Shown here piece after piece: positions 18,484-27,208 of a DNA stretch of 64,000 nucleotides. Under the pieces are notes generated by a model. That model was given only the letters and a program-made list of their open reading frames with translations. It was not told where the DNA came from and searched no databases. The translations under genes were made by a program, and so were the position numbers. Source of the stretch: Gammaproteobacteria bacterium. GTDB lineage: Bacteria > Pseudomonadota > Gammaproteobacteria > Nitrococcales > Nitrococcaceae. Within the stretch, counting starts at the first letter, position 1; every line of letters begins with the position of its first letter. The DNA lies in NCBI GenBank assembly GCA_030433275.1, contig JAUILK010000001.1, forward strand, positions 62,001 through 126,000. The letters are read 5' to 3'.

Positions 18484-21400
18484 TCACAGGGCGCCTTCTT
18501 CTGTATCCACGGCGCGCGCCGCTTCGACTTCGATGGCCGCCGCCACATCCGCTAACATAGGCTGGGTAAAAAGGTAACGAAGGGGTAAAGTCACACCATA
18601 GCGGCGGCACAGGGTTTCGGTAAAACGGGTTGCCAAAAGGCTGTCGCCCCCCAGTTCGAAAAAACTGTGCTGTCGTTGCGGAAAAGGCACCTCTAGCAGT
18701 GCTTCCCAGATCTCAGAAACGCGCTGTTCCCACTCGCCCCGCGGCGCCCCGGATTGACTCTCGTCCTTCGAAGCGGGGCTTTTGAAGCATTCCGCCAGCG
18801 CGGCACGATCCACCTTGCCATTGGCGGTCAGCGGCAAGGCATCCACCACCTCGATGTGTTCGGGAACCATCGGCGGCGGCAACATTCCGATCAGGTGCGA
18901 ATGCAGAAGGTCGCCGTCGGGGACCCGGTCCCCGGGCCGCGCCACCACGGCAGCTACCAATCGCGCCGTTGAAGCCGGCCCACGCAGTACCAGCGCCACG
19001 GCATGGTCAACGCGGGGGCATTCCAGAAGCGCGGCTTCGATCTCTCCAAGTTCGATACGATGGCCGCGAATTTTGACCTGACCGTCGATGCGACCGAGAA
19101 ACTCCAACATACCGTCCGGCCAGTAGCGGGCCCGGTCACCGGTCCGGTACCATCGGCCCGTGGTATCGTCGCGGTCTGTTTTAACGGTAACGAAGCGCGC
19201 GCCGCTGCGCTCAGGATCGGCACGGTAGCCGAGCGCCAGACCGTCCCCACCGATCCACAGTTCACCGCTGACCCAGTCCGGACAATCCCGCCCTTGCTCG
19301 TCGACCACACGGAAACGCTGATTGGACAGAGGTCGCCCGTAGGGAATGGAACGCCAGTCGGCATCCACCGTCTCGACCTCATAGAAATTGGACCAGATCG
19401 ACGCTTCGGTGGCACCGCCCAAAGCGATGAAACGGCATTCGGGAAAGCGGGCGGTGAGACGCCTGGGCAGATCCAAGCCGATCCAGTCGCCGGAAGCCAG
19501 AGCCAGACGCAACGGCGCCGGTGGCGAGGACTGATCGCTGACCGTCAACAACATCTCCAACAAAGCCGGAGCACTGTTCCAAATGGTCGCACCATGTCGT
19601 CGCGCCAGTTCGTGCCAGTCGCGGGCCTCGCGTCTCGCCTGTTCGTCGATGAGAATCAGCGAACCGCCGGTGGAGAGAAGACCGAAGATGTCGTAGACCG
19701 ACAGATCGAAATCCAGGGCTGATACCGCCAACACACGGTCCTGCGCGTCGACACCGAAGCGGCGGTTAATATCGAGTATCGTATTCAGGGCAGCGCGGTG
19801 AGTAATCTCCACGCCTTTGGGTTCACCGGTGGACCCGGAAGTAAAAATCACATACGCCAGTTGATCCGTCGCCACCGGCACAGGTTCAGGCAAAGGCTCG
19901 ACGGCCGGTATGCGGGAAAACAAACAGGGTGATACCTGGTCCGGCCAGGATTGATTCGAGTCGGTCACCACCCGGCGAACACCGGCCCGCCGCAACACCC
20001 GATCACGACGGGCAACCGGCTGATCCATGCCCAGGGGCAGATAGGCGGCACCGGCGGCCAGCACCCCCAATACAGCGGCGATCTGATCCGGGCTCTTGGG
20101 CAGGTGCACTGCCACCACCTCCCCCGGAGAGACGCCGCCGCGTATCAATTCCGCGGCCACCCGCAGCGCGCTATCAGCCAGCTCGCCATAGCTCCGCGTC
20201 CCGGTACGCCCCCATCGCAGGGCAATCCAGTCGGTGTTTTCCCGGGCGTTCTGAAAGAAGCGGTCGTGTAAGGCGTGCTGAGGAAGCGGCGCGGTAGTGG
20301 CATTGACCTGTCGGCGCACTTCGCGTTGGCCCAACGGCATCAGGTCCGGCGGCGGCATTCGCCAGTCCATATCGCCCAACAGATGCAACAAACGGAGATA
20401 GGCATCGAACATATCGGCGATCAATCCACCGGGGAAGAGGTCCTCCACCACGTCCCAGTTCAATGCGATGCCGCCATCCGCTTCTACCACCTGGTGATCG
20501 ATCCACACCTGTGGTGTCTGCGTAACGCCCCAGACCTGCCGGCTGAAAGGACCGCGCTCCGGAACAGCGGTGCCACCGGGGACACCCAAAGCGCTGGTGA
20601 ACACCACCGGCATGGACACCATGGCATCCCCAGTATCCCGGGCCAACTCGCGCAACAGCGTGACACTCGAGCATGCGCGATGATCGAGCGCCTCCCCCAG
20701 TTCTTTCTGTGTTCGCCGAAGGCGATCAAGCCAGCTATCGGTGTTCCGTACCCGGTAACCAAGTAGCGTCAAGGACGTGAAGTCACCCATCACCCGGTGA
20801 ATGTCGGGGTGGCATTCCTGGCGATCAAAGAGAGTCAGGTTCAGCGTCAAGTCCGGACCAGAACTCCACCGGCCCAACACCTCGGCGAAGGCGGTCAGCA
20901 GAATAGCCGACGCGGTGACACCCTCGAGCTGGGCCCAGTTCGTCAGACGGGACCAGGTTGTGGCGTCCAGGTTTCCCTGGTAACGAACAAAGCGCGGCAC
21001 GCCGATTTCTTCCGGGTTACGGGCCAGCGGCAGCTCCGGTGCCGGCGGCAGTTCCGGCAATTTGCACAGCCAGAATTCCCGTGCTGTCTGCAGCGCCTGT
21101 GGCGAAGGCGCACTGTTTAGCCGGTAATCGCGAAACGACAAAGATATCGGTGGCAGAGAGGCATCGGGTTGCTGATAAAGCTGACTCAATTCCGCGTAAA
21201 ACATTAAAATGCTGAGTGCATCGACGATCAGATTATCCAGACTGATCGCCAGACGCGTGCCCTGTCGCGAACGTATCGCGCGGATGTCGAACAACGGCCA
21301 GCGTGTGGGGTCGAACACTCGATGCGAGGCTTCCGCACGCACCGCGTCGCAGACCTCGTCCCAACGGCCCTCCGCATCATCGATTTTGATGGAAAAACGC

Positions 21401-24400
21401 GGCACATCGGGCAAAATCCGCTGGCGACCTTCTTCGTCGAACACCGCACGCAACATTTCATGCCGGCCGATGAGGGTATTCACCGCAGCTTCCAGCCGTG
21501 CGATATCCAGATCCCCGGCATCGTACTCGCGGTAAAAATGGCAACCGACACCACCCAACACCAGCCCCGGATCCCGGCCGATCCAATAGGCGCGCTGCAC
21601 CTCCGTGGGCGGGAACGGCTGATAGCGGTTTTCGACATCCGCGTGCCACTCCCGCATCAGCGCCGGAGCACCGCCGAGGTGCAGAGTGGCGGCGAACTCC
21701 GATAGGGTCGGCTTCTCGAACAACGCCGCCAGACGCACACCCTCGACACCGACCTCACCAAGTTGGCGTGCCATCCGGGTGGCAAGCAACGAATCGCCAC
21801 CGAGAGAAAAGAAGTTATGATCGCGCCCTACTTCGGACACCTTGAGCAGCCTGGACCAGATTTCGGCCACACGACGTTCCAGTTCGCCTTCGGGGGGAAC
21901 GACGAGCGTCGGGTTCACCGACTGTGTACTTTGCTCAACGAGGTGGGCCAACGACTTGCGATCAATCTTGCCGTTGGCGGTAAGCGGCAATTCGGAGCAG
22001 CAGTAAAGACTCACCGGCACCATCGCCGGTGGCAGCGTCGCACGCAGATGCTCCCGAAGCGGCTGAAACTCCACCGGGGGCGCCTGCAGATCCAGCCACT
22101 GGGTCGCGCCTTTCATACTCGGATTCTGGCCGGACAACGTAACAACGCCCACCAGGCCCTGTTTGCCCGCTAACGCCACTGCCTGGCCGACCCCCGGACC
22201 GGAAACCAGCGCCGCCTCCACTTCACCAAGCTCGATGCGGTGGCCGCGCAATTTGATTTGCTGGTCGAGGCGTCCGAGGAATTCGACGTTACCGTCCGAG
22301 CGATAGCGCGCCTGATCCCCGGTGCGATACCAGCGCAGTCCGTCATGCACGACGAACTGACAAGCGGTTCTTTCCGGGTCCCCGCGATAGCCCCGAGCCA
22401 CCCCTTCCCCGCCAATCCAGAGTTCGCCCGGAACGAAGTCCGGGCAGTCCCGCCCCAAAGCGTCCACCACTCGCAGGCGGACGTTGCCCAGAGGCTTGCC
22501 GTAGGGAGCGGAATGCCAGGAGGGCTGGGTTTCCGTGACCTCGAAGAAAGTGGAATGAATGGCCGTTTCGGTGGTGCCTCCCAATGCAATGAAACGACAC
22601 CCCGGCGCCCAGTCCGCCAGTCTGCCGGGGAGATCCGGAGGAATCTTGTCGCCCCCAAGCAACACGGCCCGCAGCATCACCGCCCCGCTCTGATCGTTCG
22701 GTGCGCTCAGCACCATATCCAGCAACGCGGGCACGCAATTCAGCAGGGTCACCCCATGGCGCCGTATCAATCGATTCCAGGCCGCCGCATCCCGGCGCTC
22801 ACCCTCGTCCACGCAAACCACGGCGGCTCCCACGGAAAGAGCGGCGAAAATGTCGAAAACCGAGAGATCGAACTCGAGAGCGGACAACGCCAGAATTCGA
22901 TCGTCGCCGGATAGCTCCAGGCGGCGATTCAAATCCTCGATGGTATTCATGGCGGCTCGATGCGGCACTTCCACGCCCTTGGGCTCTCCGGTAGAACCAG
23001 AGGTGTAGAGGATGTAGGCGAGATCTTGATCTGAGCCGGGCACGGGTGCCGCCAGCAGCTCAGCGTCCTCCGGCAAAGCATCGAGCACCAGGCGCACTGC
23101 GGCGGCGCGCTGGATACGTTCGCGACGCGCCGCCGGCTGATCCACGCCGACTGGCAGATACACCGCTCCCGCCGCCAGCGTGCCGAGCACGGCGATAATC
23201 TGTTCCGGACCCTTTGGCAGCGACACCGCCACCACGTCCCCCGGCCGCACGCCTTCCGCCACCAGATAGCCGGCGACGTCCATCGCCCGGCGCCGTAGCT
23301 CGCCGTAGGACAACACCCCGCTCTCACCCCAAAGCAGCGCCAGCGCTTGCGGCTCGGCTTCGGCGAAGGACAGAAAACCGTCATGCAGACGGCGACCAGA
23401 TACTGGCCTCCCTGTCGCGTTGATTGCCTCCCGCCGTTGACGCGCGGCATCGGGCAACAACGGCGGAACCGGTTGGTTCCAAACCTCAGGCCGGTCGATC
23501 AAATCCGCCAGCAACCGGCCGTGGGCATCGAACAAAGCGTCCAGCACATCCGGCTCGAAGGCATCCTCCCGCGCATCCAGATTCACCAGCAAGCCGCCAT
23601 TGAGTTCCGTGACCTGAGCATCCAGCCAGACCTGCGGGTTCTGGGAAATAATCCAGGAAGGACGGCCAAGACACGCCTGGACAATGTCGGGGAAAAGCTC
23701 CCCCAGCCCCAAGGCACTGGTGTAAACCACCGGAGCCAGCCACCGTTCGCCATGACGACGGGAAAGCTCCCTCAATACCTCGACGCCGGAAAAACCGCTG
23801 TGTTGCACGTCCGAATGAAAGCGCGCCTGCAGCGCGGTGGCCCGCTCGACGAAGGTCCCCCCAGCACCGCCCTGCCACTCCAACAACACTGAGGAAGTGA
23901 AATCGCCGACAAGGAGATCGGCCTCAGGATGGAGCGGCTCACGATTAAACAGAGGGAGATTGAGCAGAAAGGCGGGTTCGGCGCTCCAGGCGGTCAGGAC
24001 TTCGGCGAACAGAGCCGCCAGCGCCATAGCGGGCGTCAAACCATGCTGCCGGGCCGCCGCCTCGAAGGCTCGAACTGAATCCGGCGCCAACCATCTGTGT
24101 CGGCGCACCACTCGCGTTGCGTTCCACTCCTCACCCGCACCGACCACCGGCAGGCGCGGTGCCGCCGGCATCTGATCGAGCCGTTGCCACCAGTAAGCCC
24201 GGTCGTTCCGCAATGCGCTTGCCCGATCCGGCTGACACAACGCGGCTTCGCGGTCAGCCAGATACTGTGGATAACTGTACTGGATGGGAGGCAGTTCCCG
24301 ACCCGCATACAGATAAGCCAGATCCTTCAACAAGATACGCAGACTCAAGGCATCGGCGGCGACCATGTCCAGATTGAAATGAATACGGGTGCCGTTGGAG

Positions 24401-25056
24401 CGAAGGGAATCGGGCAACAAGGAAAGCTGAACATCGAACACCTCTCCTGCGACCAGATTCATTTGCCGGTGAGAAAGGCGTTGGCGTAACGCTTCAAGCG
24501 TTTTTTCTGCATCCCCGACTTCCAACGTACGAAAGTCATGAACGGTCAAACCCGGCCAGTGGCTGTCGGCGGAAATCCGCTGCCGACCATCGTCGGTGAT
24601 GCGCACCCGCAGCATACCGTGACGTTCGATCAGCGCGCGAACCGCGGATTCAAGACGCACGGCTTCCACGCCGACACCATCGAATTCGTTGTAGAAATGG
24701 GCGGCGACACCGCCGAGATACTGATCACCTGTACGCCCGACCCAGTAGGCGTGCTGCATTAGGGCGAGTTCGAACGGCGCTTGCCCATCAACGGCCATGC
24801 CGCTATCCGTCCTCGGTACTTCCCTCTCACCTCCCGCAATGATCATTCGCCAGGCCGACACTCTCGGATCCGACACCATCCCGGCGAAGGTGATTCCATA
24901 ACCTTGGCGATACCATTCACTGGCCAGCCGCATCATGGTGATCGAATCGATCCCCATTTCGATCAGGTTGCCGTCCTCGCTGACGGCTTCAACGGGAAGG
25001 TCAAGAACCGCCGCTACACGAGCGCGCAGGTCCAGCGCATCAGTGACGTTATTCAT
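18484..25056 (-). CDS. NRPS: ArCP-Cy-A-PCP-Cy-A(Cys)-PCP
   Basis: A 2190-residue initiating synthetase. An aryl carrier domain (about 8-78, GIDS, Ser38) receives the salicyl group. Cy1 (about 92-530; DMVAADALS at 230), A1 (about 550-1045), PCP1 (Ser1089), Cy2 (about 1145-1575; DNLIVDALS at 1274), A2 (about 1595-2090) and PCP2 (Ser2139) follow. Pocket residues read by eye are DLFNLGLIH for A1 and DLYNLSLIW for A2. A2 is a standard cysteine code; A1 is cysteine-like but differs at three positions. Neither A domain has a methyltransferase insert. Two heterocyclization modules here plus one in the next NRPS give three rings. It is the first gene of the operon and follows an 88-nt gap that should hold the main promoter. 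Confidence 0.95.
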   Translation of the reverse strand: MNNVTDALDLRARVAAVLDLPVEAVSEDGNLIEMGIDSITMMRLASEWYRQGYGITFAGMVSDPRVSAWRMIIAGGEREVPRTDSGMAVDGQAPFELALMQHAYWVGRTGDQYLGGVAAHFYNEFDGVGVEAVRLESAVRALIERHGMLRVRITDDGRQRISADSHWPGLTVHDFRTLEVGDAEKTLEALRQRLSHRQMNLVAGEVFDVQLSLLPDSLRSNGTRIHFNLDMVAADALSLRILLKDLAYLYAGRELPPIQYSYPQYLADREAALCQPDRASALRNDRAYWWQRLDQMPAAPRLPVVGAGEEWNATRVVRRHRWLAPDSVRAFEAAARQHGLTPAMALAALFAEVLTAWSAEPAFLLNLPLFNREPLHPEADLLVGDFTSSVLLEWQGGAGGTFVERATALQARFHSDVQHSGFSGVEVLRELSRRHGERWLAPVVYTSALGLGELFPDIVQACLGRPSWIISQNPQVWLDAQVTELNGGLLVNLDAREDAFEPDVLDALFDAHGRLLADLIDRPEVWNQPVPPLLPDAARQRREAINATGRPVSGRRLHDGFLSFAEAEPQALALLWGESGVLSYGELRRRAMDVAGYLVAEGVRPGDVVAVSLPKGPEQIIAVLGTLAAGAVYLPVGVDQPAARRERIQRAAAVRLVLDALPEDAELLAAPVPGSDQDLAYILYTSGSTGEPKGVEVPHRAAMNTIEDLNRRLELSGDDRILALSALEFDLSVFDIFAALSVGAAVVCVDEGERRDAAAWNRLIRRHGVTLLNCVPALLDMVLSAPNDQSGAVMLRAVLLGGDKIPPDLPGRLADWAPGCRFIALGGTTETAIHSTFFEVTETQPSWHSAPYGKPLGNVRLRVVDALGRDCPDFVPGELWIGGEGVARGYRGDPERTACQFVVHDGLRWYRTGDQARYRSDGNVEFLGRLDQQIKLRGHRIELGEVEAALVSGPGVGQAVALAGKQGLVGVVTLSGQNPSMKGATQWLDLQAPPVEFQPLREHLRATLPPAMVPVSLYCCSELPLTANGKIDRKSLAHLVEQSTQSVNPTLVVPPEGELERRVAEIWSRLLKVSEVGRDHNFFSLGGDSLLATRMARQLGEVGVEGVRLAALFEKPTLSEFAATLHLGGAPALMREWHADVENRYQPFPPTEVQRAYWIGRDPGLVLGGVGCHFYREYDAGDLDIARLEAAVNTLIGRHEMLRAVFDEEGRQRILPDVPRFSIKIDDAEGRWDEVCDAVRAEASHRVFDPTRWPLFDIRAIRSRQGTRLAISLDNLIVDALSILMFYAELSQLYQQPDASLPPISLSFRDYRLNSAPSPQALQTAREFWLCKLPELPPAPELPLARNPEEIGVPRFVRYQGNLDATTWSRLTNWAQLEGVTASAILLTAFAEVLGRWSSGPDLTLNLTLFDRQECHPDIHRVMGDFTSLTLLGYRVRNTDSWLDRLRRTQKELGEALDHRACSSVTLLRELARDTGDAMVSMPVVFTSALGVPGGTAVPERGPFSRQVWGVTQTPQVWIDHQVVEADGGIALNWDVVEDLFPGGLIADMFDAYLRLLHLLGDMDWRMPPPDLMPLGQREVRRQVNATTAPLPQHALHDRFFQNARENTDWIALRWGRTGTRSYGELADSALRVAAELIRGGVSPGEVVAVHLPKSPDQIAAVLGVLAAGAAYLPLGMDQPVARRDRVLRRAGVRRVVTDSNQSWPDQVSPCLFSRIPAVEPLPEPVPVATDQLAYVIFTSGSTGEPKGVEITHRAALNTILDINRRFGVDAQDRVLAVSALDFDLSVYDIFGLLSTGGSLILIDEQARREARDWHELARRHGATIWNSAPALLEMLLTVSDQSSPPAPLRLALASGDWIGLDLPRRLTARFPECRFIALGGATEASIWSNFYEVETVDADWRSIPYGRPLSNQRFRVVDEQGRDCPDWVSGELWIGGDGLALGYRADPERSGARFVTVKTDRDDTTGRWYRTGDRARYWPDGMLEFLGRIDGQVKIRGHRIELGEIEAALLECPRVDHAVALVLRGPASTARLVAAVVARPGDRVPDGDLLHSHLIGMLPPPMVPEHIEVVDALPLTANGKVDRAALAECFKSPASKDESQSGAPRGEWEQRVSEIWEALLEVPFPQRQHSFFELGGDSLLATRFTETLCRRYGVTLPLRYLFTQPMLADVAAAIEVEAARAVDTEEGAL

Positions 25057-25075
25057 GGTTCACCGTCAGCAAAGG

Positions 25076-25094
25076 ATCATTCGGAGTGAATGAT
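25076..25094. promoter_or_regulatory. 19-bp palindrome upstream of the NRPS operon
   Basis: ATCATTC and GAATGAT are perfect 7-bp inverted arms around GGAGT, lying 20-38 nt before the start codon of the first NRPS gene. The size fits a dimeric repressor site such as Fur or Zur, but the arm order is not that of the classic Fur box, so the binder is undetermined. Confidence 0.35.
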
Positions 25095-25107
25095 ATCCAC
25101 TTGCTAT

Positions 25108-25132
25108 CACGGCTCTACCCGAATCAAGTTGA
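25108..25132 (-). promoter_or_regulatory. Candidate AraC-type site before the NRPS operon
   Basis: On the minus strand this reads TTGATTCGGGTAGAGC. It shares GATTCGGG with the two tandem sites between the regulator and the divergent ABC genes. It lies about 55-75 nt upstream of the NRPS start codon, a suitable place for activation by the adjacent AraC-family protein. Only one copy is seen here, so support is moderate. Confidence 0.35.
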
Positions 25133-25144
25133 TTTAGACCCGGG

Positions 25145-26140
25145 TCAGTTCACTGTATCCGACCGCTTTTGACGACATTGCCGACGCTTAAATGTGGACG
25201 GTTTAACGCCAAATTCCTTATAAAAAGCAGCAGCGAAATGACTGGCATTCGTGTAACCCAACTCGACGGCCACCCGCAGAACCGGCTGGCCCTCGGAGTC
25301 GAGACGGCGGCGCGCCTCATGCATGCGTTCGCGCTGAAATAGACCATAGACGCTATTGTTGAAAAGCTTTCGAAAACCCCGCTTCAATTTTATCGCACTC
25401 AGATTCGAAGCCCTGGCCAGCTCATCGATGGTGGGCGCCTGACTGAGGTTTCCCAGCAACAATCCCCGAGCCCGAATCAGTTTTTCCCGATCCGTAATCG
25501 ACAGGTTGCAGGCGCATTGGGAATCGGATTCAAGTGTTTCCAGCAATAGACTGACGAACAGCAGACTGTTGCCGAAAAGCCACAATCGTTTCCGGTTGCT
25601 GGCATCCTCTGGGCACAAGTCAGAAACCCGCAATGCCTTGCTGAGCGCGTGAGCGGTGGCTCTCAACTCCGCGCTGGCGCACAGACAATGGGCAAAACAA
25701 CGCCCCGAATTCAACGACCGTTGCAACGGAGCACTCAGTTCCCCGGCCCACTGAGAGAGCACATCCGGACGCATCATCACGGTGACGCTTTCGAACTCCC
25801 CATGCTGGCGGAACCCGCCGGACCGGCCCGGATTGTAATTGATACACCCATCCCCCTCGTGAACCGTATGGACGTGCCCAGGATCACTATCATCGAACCA
25901 ACTCTGGAACCCCCCCCGCAAAGAATAGGAGAAATGGATTCTTCTACTATCGTCACAAACATTCATGGTCACCGGATTCTCGAACCGGCCCTGCCAGACC
26001 AGCAGTTCCACGCCGTCCTGCAACGATACCCGCAACAACCGGCATTTTGACAACGGCTCCAGCTCGATACACGAGGTATTGGAAAGCAATGCGATCGCGG
26101 AAAATTCCCTCCGCGCCAAGATGGATTGATGTATGGACAT
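25145..26140 (-). CDS. AraC-family regulator, PchR/YbtA-like
   Basis: About 331 residues from the ATG at 26140, which has a GGAG box 9 nt upstream; earlier in-frame starts lack a ribosome site. The C-terminal 100 residues contain both helix-turn-helix units of the AraC/XylS family (TIDELARASNLSAIKLKRGFR and RVAVELGYTNASHFAAAFYKEFGVKP). The N-terminal 200 residues are a sensing domain. In pyochelin and yersiniabactin loci, such regulators bind the ferric siderophore and activate synthesis and receptor genes. Its place between the NRPS operon and the divergent transport genes suggests the same role here. Tandem GCCGATTCGGGC repeats just upstream are the likely binding sites. Confidence 0.88.
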   Translation of the reverse strand: MSIHQSILARREFSAIALLSNTSCIELEPLSKCRLLRVSLQDGVELLVWQGRFENPVTMNVCDDSRRIHFSYSLRGGFQSWFDDSDPGHVHTVHEGDGCINYNPGRSGGFRQHGEFESVTVMMRPDVLSQWAGELSAPLQRSLNSGRCFAHCLCASAELRATAHALSKALRVSDLCPEDASNRKRLWLFGNSLLFVSLLLETLESDSQCACNLSITDREKLIRARGLLLGNLSQAPTIDELARASNLSAIKLKRGFRKLFNNSVYGLFQRERMHEARRRLDSEGQPVLRVAVELGYTNASHFAAAFYKEFGVKPSTFKRRQCRQKRSDTVN

Positions 26141-26189
26141 GCAAGAAATCTCCACTTCAAGAAACCTCCGCTCCATGGATACAAGAATG

Positions 26190-26223
26190 AGCCGATTCGG
26201 GCATAAAAAAAGCCGATTCGGGC
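26190..26223 (+). promoter_or_regulatory. Tandem operator candidate (two AGCCGATTCGGGC, 21 bp apart)
   Basis: The 13-mer AGCCGATTCGGGC occurs at 26190-26202 and again at 26211-26223, exactly two helical turns apart. It lies in the region between the AraC regulator and the divergent ABC ATPase gene. Direct repeats of this spacing are the usual geometry for AraC-family activators. A related half (GATTCGGG) occurs before the NRPS operon. Confidence 0.6.
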
Positions 26224-26276
26224 GGAACAATAAATGAAAAAATTTACCTTTTATAAAGCGTTTCCTAACTCCTGTC

Positions 26277-26288
26277 GACTTCGAAGTC
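26277..26288. promoter_or_regulatory. 12-bp perfect palindrome GACTTCGAAGTC
   Basis: A self-complementary dodecamer lies 38 nt before the start codon of the ABC ATPase gene, in the AT-rich divergent promoter region. It could be a repressor operator; the binder is unknown. Confidence 0.25.
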
Positions 26289-26326
26289 TTGCTATTTATT
26301 AAGGCTTCTTTTTGGGAATCCACTTC

Positions 26327-27208
26327 ATGGCGAATCCAACCGGCTTGGTCATCGAGGACCTGGCGAAGACCTATGATAACGGCGTGCGCGCCCTGGATGG
26401 CATTACGCTACATGTGGCACCCGGAATGTACGGCCTGCTGGGCCCCAATGGGGCTGGCAAAAGCACTTTAATGCGGACTCTGGCCACGTTACAGACCCCG
26501 GACCGCGGACGCCTCTCTCTCGATGGCGAGAACGTCCTCGCACACCCCGACCATCTGCGCCAGCGGCTTGGCTATTTGCCACAACAAATCGGCGCCTATC
26601 CGGGAATCCCGGCCCGGAACCTGCTGGAACGATTTGCCTGGCTGAAGGGCCGACACCGACGCTCGGAACGTCGCAACGAGGTGGAGGTGCTACTTGACAA
26701 GGTCAATTTGAGGGAAGCAGCCCATCAAGCCGTCTCTACCTTTTCCGGTGGCATGCTGCGCCGCTTCGGTATCGCCCTGGCACTGATCGGGTCACCGCGC
26801 CTGTTGATCGTGGACGAACCCACCGCCGGCCTGGACCCTGCCGAGCGCAACCAATTCCATCGTGTTCTGGCCGAAACCGCCACGAACACCATCGTGCTGC
26901 TTTCCACCCATATCGTCGAGGACGTGGAAAATCTTTGCGACCGCCTAGCAATACTTGCCGTCGGCAAACTGCTTGTCGAAGGCACACCGACGGCGTTGAC
27001 CGCCCTCTATCAAGGACGTCTTTGGGAAGCCACGTTCAAACGGGGTGAACCGATTCCAAGCTCTGCCCTTCGCGTCCTGCCCCACCCCCGCGGTACTCGC
27101 GTGATATACCACAGCGAGAAGGCGCCGGATGACCGCTTCGTTCCCCGCCCCCCCCGACTCGAGGATGTCTATTACCTGGCACTGGAGCGTACGGGAGCGA
27201 CAGCGTGA
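26327..27208 (+). CDS. ABC-2 type transporter ATP-binding protein
   Basis: About 293 residues from the ATG at 26327 (a TTG at 26312 is a less likely start). Motifs: Walker A GLLGPNGAGKSTL, signature FSGGMLRRFGIALALIG, Walker B LLIVDEPTAGLDP and switch STHIVED. This is a cytoplasmic ATPase partner for a separate membrane subunit; the next gene, overlapping its end by 4 nt, is a large permease, so the two form one transporter. It is transcribed away from the regulator and shares its promoter region. In a metallophore locus the likely job is export of the apo-compound or a redox/metal-linked membrane task; the direction is inferred only. Confidence 0.9.
   Translation: MANPTGLVIEDLAKTYDNGVRALDGITLHVAPGMYGLLGPNGAGKSTLMRTLATLQTPDRGRLSLDGENVLAHPDHLRQRLGYLPQQIGAYPGIPARNLLERFAWLKGRHRRSERRNEVEVLLDKVNLREAAHQAVSTFSGGMLRRFGIALALIGSPRLLIVDEPTAGLDPAERNQFHRVLAETATNTIVLLSTHIVEDVENLCDRLAILAVGKLLVEGTPTALTALYQGRLWEATFKRGEPIPSSALRVLPHPRGTRVIYHSEKAPDDRFVPRPPRLEDVYYLALERTGATA

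Noticed and set aside
25985-26323. Longer AraC reading starting at 26323
   Set aside because: The extra 61 residues cross the promoter repeats and lack a ribosome site; the ATG at 26140 has one.
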